DNA of 47,500 nt. Source: Symbiodinium natans (taxonomy: Eukaryota; Sar; Dinophyceae; Suessiales; Symbiodiniaceae). Below, one piece after another: positions 40,245-47,500 of the stretch (positions are counted from its first letter, which is position 1; every line of letters starts with the position of its first letter). Below the pieces are notes generated by a model. That model was not told the DNA's origin. It saw only the letters and a program-made list of their open reading frames with translations, and ran no database searches. The translations under genes and the position numbers were made by a program. The stretch spans positions 217,501 to 265,000 of the forward strand of contig CAJNDS010002823.1 in assembly GCA_905221605.1 (NCBI GenBank), given 5' to 3'.

Positions 40245-42000
40245 CGGGGGGGGAGGGGGGGGGAGGGAGGGGGGGCGAAGGCAGGAGAAAGAGAGACAGA
40301 GAGAAGGAGAGGACAAAGACACGGGAAAGAGAAGACAGTGCCAAGGTTCAAGGTTTCGTGCTTTGGGGGGCGGGGGCCGGCCCGTGCCGCTAGGCCTGAA
40401 ATTCAAATTCACAACACGCCCTTCAACCCACAAGCAAATGCAACCCAAACAACTGAACCCCAAAGCTTGCGAATCAGGGGATCTTGCTTGAGCCCGAAAG
40501 TCTAGCGCGCTGTGAAACGCAGCCGTTGAGGCTTTGGGGTTGAGTGTTGGATTAACAAGCGTCGGCTAGAACGGGCCCCCCGGAATGAGCTCCAAACCCC
40601 GCGCAAACCCTGAGCGCTGCTCTGAACTTCTGAGCCATTCTGCCTAAACTTGTAGGAGCCCTCTGAACCCTAAACCCATCTAAGTCCAAGTCCCGTCTGT
40701 CTTGATCCACCACAGATCCTTTTCTGAGCCATACTAGTAGCTCAGGTGGCGGCCACACAGCTCGGACCCGCAGGGAGGAAGCTCGCCACCTGGTTTTGGG
40801 GTTTAGGGTTTACTAGGGTTTAAGCACAAGTGATTTTTTGTGTTGCCTCTTAGCTAAGGTATGTGCATGCAACCCGGGTTGTATCTACCCGGTTGCCGCG
40901 CCTTTTCCCTGGTGATTTCGTGAGGTGCACACGCGCAGTTCGTGGCAAAACATATTCTTCGGAGGCCCCCTTTTTGCATCCGGGCTATGATGTCCTGGCC
41001 GGAAAGTCTTAGTAACACTCTCAGACGCTAGCACTCGAGGCTACGACTGAAAGCCTTGCGAATCCATGCTACTTCTTCGTACACAACGACAACAGAGCGT
41101 GACTGCATGCAAGCATTGTGACTATCAACCAGCTGATGTCTGTAAGCGTCCACAAAGTCAGCTGCTATGAACAGCAAACTGACAGGCCCCCTACAAGCTG
41201 CTTCTTTTGGAGTATTGTAGCGCAGCTTAGTTCGGGATACGTCCGCCGGATGAATGCTGCTGGCATTGATTTGGATTCCGCGTCGTGGGGAACACTTTTT
41301 AAACTCCCAACCCCCCCCCACCCCTACATTCACGATCACTGGCTTGCGTTCCAGACGCCGGCAAAACTCGAGAAGACATCGGTTGTGGGTGTACCTGTTT
41401 ACGAAACCCTGACTCAAAACCAAACCTCAAGCCCCAAACCATGCACCCTAAACCCTAAATTCATCCCTGTCACCTCTGTTGGGGTCGGCGGGCGCAGCCC
41501 AGCATCGCCCGCCAGGCACGCGTCTGAGCTAAGACTCGCCCACCCTAAACCCTCCAGCCATTTCATGCCAGCCTTGGTGCCCGGTTCGGTGGTTATGGCC
41601 CCTGACACAATCCCAGGATAGCCCAAAACAAAAGCCTGGGAGGCCCCTTTGGGAGGTGGTTCTTGGACACCGCGGGTCTGACCGAAGCCGACAGGCAAAA
41701 CTTTCGCTGGCATGCTTTCAGTGTCCTTCACAGCACATCTTTGTGCCAAAATGCTTTCGCCATGCACTAGGCACGCCCCAGTGTCCTCCACAGAACAAGG
41801 CATCTTTGTGGCAACAGGTTTTCGCGATGCGCCTTGGTAATGAGAAGGTTCTCACGCCGAAGACGTCCCAGCGGCAAAACTTAAACTTTCGCTGGGACGC
41901 TTCAGATCGGCTTAGCTGGTTGGGTTTTGAGTCGTGTTTGGGTGGTCTTGGTGTAGGCATGGCTGCATACTACCGCGCGCTTACCAGTGCGCGACCTCGC
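40245..42000. other. Sparse stretch with one longer open frame
   Basis: A plus frame is open at 41,118-41,621 (167 codons) and a minus frame at 41,423-41,028 (131 codons) overlaps it. Both have ordinary composition in parts; the plus frame later reads through CCCTAAACCC. No domain or decisive splice pair. A second overlapping pair occupies 41,656-42,021. Confidence 0.25.
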
Positions 42001-42004
42001 CGAG

Positions 42005-42063
42005 CAAACCCTAAACCCTAAACCCTAAACCCCAAACCCTAAACCCTGAACTCTGAACCCTGA
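42005..42063 (-). repeat. Telomere-like tract
   Basis: CCCTAAA, CCCCAAA and CCCTGAA units. Confidence 0.9.
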
Positions 42064-42144
42064 GGCAGGCGATCTGGGACTGATCGGCTGCTCGCTTCCA
42101 AGATGGAGCACCATCGGCATGCAAAGCTCGAAGCACCGGGCCCT

Positions 42145-42629
42145 TGAGGGTTTAGGGATTAGGAGTTTAGGATTTCGGGTTTAGGGTTCAGGGTTTAGGG
42201 TTCCAGGTCTCTACACGCTGGAACTTGGAAGCCTAGATTGAGACCACATAAGCCCCCCCCCCCCCTCCCTACACAATGCACCCAACCGCAAAAGCTCGAT
42301 CACCCGATTGGAAACCGGTGCGCCAGCGCCTCACGCACAGCCCAATGGATGAGCACATCCTTCACCTGGCACAGGCTCATTTCAGGGTTTAGGGTTTAGA
42401 GTTTAGGCTTTAGGTTGTCATGTGCCTCTAAATCCTAAACCCTGAACCCTAAACCCGAAGCACTATCTGGGGAGCTTACCCATTTTCTCACTCACATTCG
42501 TCGCACACGGAAGGCAAGGCTTCCGCTTGCCCATTTTATACCCTAAACACTTTAGGGTTTAGGGTTTAGGAAACGCTTTAGGGTTTAGGGTTTAAGATTT
42601 AGGGTTTATGGTTTAGGGTTTAGGGTTTA
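42145..42629 (+). repeat. Several short telomere-like tracts in both senses
   Basis: TTTAGGG sense at 42,145-42,210, 42,383-42,410 and 42,552-42,629; CCCTAAA sense at 42,430-42,460. Confidence 0.8.
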
Positions 42630-42863
42630 GCTGCAACCCATGCTCATTCCCGGCGAGCTTGCCGCACGTCCTAAACCCACCAACGTTAAATCCCCATCTT
42701 CTCCTTATCCCAAGTCGCCGCAGGGTTTCCGGGCCTTCAGTGGCTTCAGTGGGACTAGCAGTGACATGTAGCCCGAAGAAGTGTGCATCTCAACAGCCCC
42801 CAACAGCCCGGCCCGGCAAGAAAGTCAAACCCTGAAGGGTCGAGAACATCCGCTAAGTGAACC

Positions 42864-43027
42864 CCTAAACCCTAAACCCTAAACCCTTCTGAACCCTAAA
42901 CCCTAAACCCTAAACCCTAAAACCTAAACCCTAAACCCTAAACCCTAAACCCTAAACCCTAAACCCTAGACCCTAAACCCTAAACCCTAAACCCTAAACC
43001 CTAAACCCTAAACCCTAAACCCTAAAC
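42864..43027 (-). repeat. Long telomere-like tract
   Basis: About twenty-two CCCTAAA units with few variants, the longest such run in the right half. Confidence 0.97.
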
Positions 43028-43550
43028 CAAATCAGAGGTCCCCAAGGTCCCCCACCAGGTTGTTGAGGTTCTTCAAGCTCCTTGAGCCCTGCCGTGCCTT
43101 GTGGCTTGCGGCAGGAAGACTATACTCCATTTTGCCTAGAAAGATGGTGCAATAAGCGCTTGGGGTATGTAGACATGTAAGCTTCCATGTGGTAACGATG
43201 CGAGAGAACAAGCATGTTGCAAACTCCGAAACGCTCTCAAGCCCGTCAAGCGAAGGGACGGGTCGCAGGCTTTCTCATCTCAGTGATAAGCTTCACATCT
43301 ACTCTACTTTGGCAAGGGCAAGACATCACGAGATCACCCAGCTGGGTCGGATATTTCACGTTGGCTGTGGTTCTTGTTGCTCGCACGACGAGAAGAGACA
43401 ACCTCAACATGAACTCCAGAATAATTTTTACATGAGCAGATCAATAAACATAAATGCGTGTTAGCACTCTCTATCTGCAAACATACAATCACAGAATTCT
43501 ACGTGTATACGAAGTAGGGTATAGATTTCTTGTACCCCCAAAAGGACACC

Positions 43551-43645
43551 CAGTATATACACTCACCAATTTTTAAAAAGGAACCTTATATACACTCACC
43601 AATATTAAAAAGGAACCTTATATACACTCACCAAAACAGTAATAT
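43551..43645 (+). repeat. 33-bp tandem repeat, three copies
   Basis: TATATACACTCACCAA recurs three times, separated by TTTTTAAAAAGGAACCT-like spacers. The flank at 43,511 carries GAAGTAGGGTATAG, like the miniature family. Confidence 0.85.
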
Positions 43646-43814
43646 AAACCCTGCTTCATATGCATATTCATACTGGTCTGCACGCGTTCTGGGCCCCCGA
43701 GCCCGCATCGAGGCAGCGTTGCGCCGAAGGTTGTAGCTCTGTGCGGGTGATGCCTCGATCTCCTCGCAAAAAAAGCAAGCCGTTCTCCATGGCTACTCTC
43801 TCCGGTTTAGCGTT

Positions 43815-43860
43815 TAGGGTTACTCTCTCTCTCTCTCGCTCTCTCTGTCGCTCTCTCTAA
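43815..43860 (+). repeat. (CT)n microsatellite
   Basis: Imperfect CT run; a pure one lies at about 44,815-44,836. Confidence 0.95.
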
Positions 43861-43928
43861 CTCTATCACGGTCACACACTCGCGGCAGACGGACATCCAG
43901 CGCAACCAAGGTGAGGGCACAATTTTAC

Positions 43929-44265
43929 CTGCCCTAGACCCAACTCCGATCGCCTGGAAGATCCGACTCCAAAAGCCATCGTCGATCAGCATGCCGCTGC
44001 CTTGATTACGGCTTCTTGATGGCAAAACTCAGAGTGTAACACCGACAGCAGTACCAAATCGGGATTGGAAGCTGGGTTTGACATGAAAAGCTCAATGATT
44101 AGCTCCTTGCCCGCCCCAGACCGCCAGAGATAACGCGCTAGAACAGGGTCGATTGTGGATAGGGCGTGGGGCAGCTGCACGGGCAAGAACACCTTTCCCG
44201 AAGTGAGGCGTCCAATGCGACGTGTCGAAAGCGGAAACTGCATGGAGTGGACAAACGACCAGGAA
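43929..44265 (-). CDS. Candidate exon with a frame break, unrecognised protein
   Basis: Beginning just inside a telomere-like tract (TTTGCAAAG), the minus strand is open to about 43,986 with an ordinary hydrophobic translation (for example GKVFLPVQLPHALSTIDPVL and ELIIELFMSN). Shifted by one frame, it continues as MLIDDGFWSRIFQAIGV to a consensus donor GGGCAG/GTAAAA at 43,929. The shift may be a small undetected intron, an indel in a decaying gene or an assembly error. No domain is recognised. Confidence 0.3.
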
Positions 44266-44275
44266 CCTTTGCAAA

Positions 44276-44351
44276 CGAAACCCTAAACCCTAAACCCTAA
44301 ACCCTAAACCCTAAACCCTAAACCCTAAACCCTAAACCCTAAACCCTAAAC
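44276..44351 (-). repeat. Telomere-like tract, pure CCCTAAA
   Basis: About ten units, immediately upstream (in the gene sense) of the candidate exon at 43,929-44,265. Confidence 0.95.
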
Positions 44352-45398
44352 ATAAATTTAGGACTCCTCTCCCGGACCCATAAGTCGGGCCCTAACTCTT
44401 TAACCTTGCAGGCTGTACAATCTGTACATGTACAGTAGCCTCGGCACCCTCAAAACAAGGAAAGCTAGAGCTCGTTTGAGGTTGGCACCTGGCTGTCCGG
44501 CCTGTGTGCACTCCGCACTTCAGGAGTTTGGGGTTTTGCACAATGCGGTTCGAAGAGCATTGCAACTATACCAGTCTTTAGGGTGCTTTGGTGCTTAAGG
44601 CTGCGTTGTTTAACAGCTTGCCATAGTTTGTTTCGGTCGGAATTCACATGTCCAATTCTTCAGGGCTTAAAGGGTTCAACGTAGCAGGAATTCTAGATGC
44701 TCGGGGGTGCTATGTCGCACACGGATCTTTTCAGAGCAAACTTGCTTGCAAAACCTGGGTTTCAGGATGCAAACACATTTGAAGTGATCCCCTTGCATGA
44801 CGTCGTTAATGTGTTTCTCTCTCTCTCTCTCTCTCACCGAGATCATTGATATCGTTCGGAGGCTCGCGAGGCTTACAACGAAGGTGGGTAAAAAAGCTAC
44901 GTTTGAAGTGGGGTTAAGTGTCTCGCCCAGCCAACACGTCATAAGATTTCATCGTTGTCGGATTGGTCCAAAGCCAAGGGATCTTAAGACCACCGTGGGA
45001 CTACCTCGCGGGATCTGACAAGTGCTCAAAAGGCCCGCCCCGAAACTGCTCACCCAAAATAAGAGTTCTTTGAGCCTTGGGGTACAGCTAAACCCTGACC
45101 CCCCCCCCTCCCCCCCTGGGCAGAAGCAAGGTCGACCCTGAAGACCCAAACCCTGGAACAAACCTGCACAAATCCAAAACCACTTAACCTCGAGCCCCAC
45201 AGACCGCGCAAACCTCGGGAAGGTGTAGGTTGTGCGTCTCCGCAGCCTCAGTGCCACAAAGCGTTTTCTAAGGCTACCTGGTCAGTGCCTGAGCTTCGGA
45301 AGGCTGGTTTAGGGTCTAGGGCTAAGGGTCGAGGATTCACACCAGTTGGTTGGGGCTTTGCATGACAGTCACCGACAGCCGCAGTTCTTGATATCTCT
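44352..45398. other. Unassigned stretch
   Basis: Only short overlapping open frames and a C-rich run (45,100-45,117). Nothing recognised. Confidence 0.3.
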
Positions 45399-45648
45399 TA
45401 CCCTAAACCCTAAACCCTAAACCCTGAACCCTGAACCCTAAACCGTACACCCACAAGCTTCTGAGTGGTGCACGGACAAACACACAAAACAGAACTGTTA
45501 GCATAAAGGGGAACAACCCTAAACCCCAAACCCTAAAACTAAACCCTAAACCCACACTACAGAAGACTCTTTGGGATGATTTCCGTGTCAGGGACAGGCC
45601 CCTAGAGCCTGAAGCCCCTGAACCCTAAACCCTAAAACCCTAAACCCT
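45399..45648 (-). repeat. Three short telomere-like tracts and a half fold-back element
   Basis: CCCTAAA runs at 45,399-45,446, 45,516-45,555 and 45,620-45,648. Between them AACTGTTAGCATAAAGGGGA (from 45,492) is one arm of the TTGGGATGTTCCCC family, running directly into CCCTAAA. Confidence 0.75.
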
Positions 45649-45751
45649 TTTTTGTTTGGCCCCAGCACACAACGAAGGCCTTGCCTCGCGCACCAGGGCC
45701 TTCAATCCTTCGAAGACCTGGCTTTGGCTTTGCTTTGAGGGTTCGTGGGTG

Positions 45752-46020
45752 GCCAAGAGTGCCTTGGTAGACCAGTAACCATGTTATGATAAGGGCACTG
45801 GTTTTGGGTTGGTTGCTTTATACCGGAACCCATAACCCCCTAAGAAAGTGTAAAAGGTACCACTGGGCTACCCAGGTAGGCAGTGTAAACCTTTAGAGCA
45901 GGGTACAACCACTTACAGATCCTGCGTTATAGGCCCAGTTGAAACTCTGGCTGAACCCTGAAGCATTGTCCTACTTGAAACCACAGTTATGACCATTGAT
46001 GAACTTTCAAGTAGGATTTA
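45752..46020. repeat. Dispersed repeat copy, matching 3290-3545
   Basis: Shares ordered blocks with the 3.3-kb copy and ends with TTGATGAACTTTCAAGTAGG, the CTACTT-end motif in inverted sense. Confidence 0.5.
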
Positions 46021-46552
46021 GGGCCGCGGGTATGGCCTCAGGGGCCCAAAGGTTGGGATCAGAAGCATCTGGAGTGCAGGGGCGGGGTGTTGGGATGGCA
46101 TGTGGCAGCATTGAAGACAGCTCGGCCTTTCCTTAAAATCCTCAGGCCCGATACAGGCCTAACACCCTCAATCAAAATTGCTCTGCAGGACAGGGTTTCA
46201 TCCACACAAGGCCACCGGTCCATGCAATTTCAGCCTCACTTGATACAGCCGTTTTGCCCTGCATAGTTTTGATCTATTCGATAGCTGCCTGCTTTTCAGC
46301 CCGCTTTGTGCCTTCGCACGGATCGGTCTGATGGCTCAGAGATTGAAGTAACTAGGGTAGCTTGACCAGCGCACCTACGAATCCTTCGGCTGTAACACTG
46401 TATCTTCGGATGGCAGATGGCGCTTCATTTTGCATTCCAAGGAAGTCTCACCACATTTTTGCCCTGCATCCGAAGTCTACACGGTGGAACGACATATTCA
46501 CGCACACCCGAAGGTTGATTTTGTACCAGCCCAAAAGCTTAACTTGAAGCCT

Positions 46553-46951
46553 TCAGTACACCAAACCTCTGCAACGCCCACGCCACGCGGCCACGCGGTC
46601 AATGCCCCTAACCTCGTCCAGCGGCGCGTCCGCAGCCAACCTGGCAAAGTCTTCGGGAACCACGGAATGAGCTGTGGGGGGGGGAGGGGGGGTTGGCTGC
46701 GCGGAGCTGGCGATGCCGTCACCAGAAAGCACACACACACACCCTTCTATCCAAGAGTCCAGATGCGGTGTAAGCTGATGTGCCTCGTTCTTGATACTAA
46801 AAAAATGCCCATGCGCAAAAAACTCGGTGGCATCGCTCCCGAACGACGCCCTCCGCATCTTCCCGGGCACCAAGTGCTGCATCGTATCCGGCGGAGTGCT
46901 GAGCAAATGACCTGAGCTCCACCCAACCCTTTTTCTGCACCGGCTTGCCAA
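46553..46951 (-). CDS. Candidate coding segment, unrecognised protein
   Basis: A 132-codon minus frame ending in TGA at 46,553-46,555. The first part (for example GKMRRASFGSDATEFFAHGH) and last part (DFARLAADAPLDEVRGIDRV) look like ordinary protein. The middle is the translation of GTGTGTGTGTG ... CCCCCCCCCACAG and could be a 69-nt GT-AG intron whose removal keeps the frame. No domain is recognised. A plus frame of 161 codons overlaps it. Confidence 0.3.
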   Translation of the reverse strand: MASRCRKRVGWSSGHLLSTPPDTMQHLVPGKMRRASFGSDATEFFAHGHFFSIKNEAHQLTPHLDSWIEGCVCVLSGDGIASSAQPTPPPPPTAHSVVPEDFARLAADAPLDEVRGIDRVAAWRGRCRGLVY

Positions 46952-47079
46952 TCCCGCCCGGCATAACTCGAAATGCCAAGCTGAAAAGGCCGTTGCAAAA
47001 CCCTAGACTTCAAGGCACAAAAAGGCAAGTTGGACTCAACAAGCCTTAAGATAATGAAGCATAGAAGGCCTGCAGGGTC

Positions 47080-47108
47080 TCGCGCGCGCGCGCGCGCGCA
47101 CGCGCGCT
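47080..47108. repeat. Alternating CG/CA tract
   Basis: (CG)n with one CA step. Confidence 0.95.
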
Positions 47109-47169
47109 GGTGAAGGTCGAGGTTTCTGAGGGGTTTCGGCTTCGCTTTCTTTTGCCTCCCACCTACAGA

Positions 47170-47285
47170 GCGTCTAGCTATAAATAGGGTTAGAAGTACC
47201 CCAAACAAGGTTATAACCAGATATAACTAGAGCTACCCTACTTACAACCCCACTTACAACTACCCATGAACTCCAAGTAGGGACT
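47170..47285. repeat. Miniature repeat with CTACTTGGAG-type end
   Basis: TATAAATAGGGTTAGAAGTA faces CTACCCTACTTACAACCCCA; it contains GGTTATAACCAGATATAACT like the 4266 copy and ends CCATGAACTCCAAGTAGGG. Confidence 0.5.
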
Positions 47286-47481
47286 CCAACTTTCGGAAAA
47301 TCTCACTCCACGACAACATGTGACATTCATGATGTAGTCAGCTCGTAGCAAAGCATGTGGACGACATGAAAGAACGAGTCGGCTTGGTTTATAAAGTGGA
47401 CGGCCCCAAACCTCCGAGGAAAGCTGCAACAGGGTACCCTGCCGAGCATTTCTGCCAACTCTTCAGCCCTACGCTGATGAA

Positions 47482-47500
47482 CCCCCCCCCCCCCCCCCCC
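47482..47500 (+). repeat. Poly-C tract of 19 bases at the window end
   Basis: The window stops within a C run, which may be an assembly break at a homopolymer. Confidence 0.9.

Noticed and set aside
1-47500. True chromosome end
   Set aside because: Telomere-type tracts are internal, short and in both senses, and the commonest sense at each side is opposite to that of a real end.
1-47500. Spliced-leader or tRNA genes
   Set aside because: I looked for CCGTAGCCATTTTGGCTCAAG-like sequence and for GGTTCGA-type B boxes; only isolated partial matches (for example 7471 and 36,849) were seen.

Overview
The window looks like nuclear DNA of a protist, most plausibly a dinoflagellate. The case rests on dozens of blocks of the TTTAGGG telomere-type repeat scattered through the interior, no compact bacterial-style genes, candidate short exons that mix GT, GC and AG splice signals, and a decayed RNA-virus polymerase gene at the left edge. 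Telomere type and base composition do not exclude other algae, so this is an inference. No tRNA, rRNA, spliced-leader gene or intact long gene was recognised.

Layout. 1-850 (minus) is a broken viral-type RNA-dependent RNA polymerase relic, cut by telomere-like DNA. 1.6-3.1 kb is a telomere-like/G-rich composite repeat bracketed by an inverted repeat. 3.5-12 kb is low-density sequence with candidate exons, telomere-like tracts and small fold-back elements. 12.1-14.4 kb is a GTCCAAACCTGGAAACCTGC minisatellite whose blocks flip orientation, flanked by AACCG repeats. 14.4-19.4 kb holds the best candidate exons: two small minus-strand sets (15.99-16.47 and 17.13-18.13 kb) and one plus-strand set (18.31-19.39 kb). 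19.53-32.80 kb is one 13-kb satellite built from a modular 53-bp unit, with higher-order repeats and inverted domains. 32.8-47.5 kb returns to sparse sequence with more telomere-like tracts (now mostly in the CCCTAAA sense), fold-back elements, a degenerate ~260-bp array at 39.3-40.2 kb that shares its 16-bp core with the big satellite, and long C/G homopolymers, one of which ends the window.

Sequence classes recur together. TTTAGGG tracts lie in the introns of the candidate genes, sometimes exactly at the splice junction, inside a fold-back element, and inside the viral relic. This suggests telomere-type DNA has been inserted repeatedly across the region. The exon calls were made by eye from open frame, splice signals and phase. 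Competing frames on the opposite strand are often also open, so they are candidates and not established genes.
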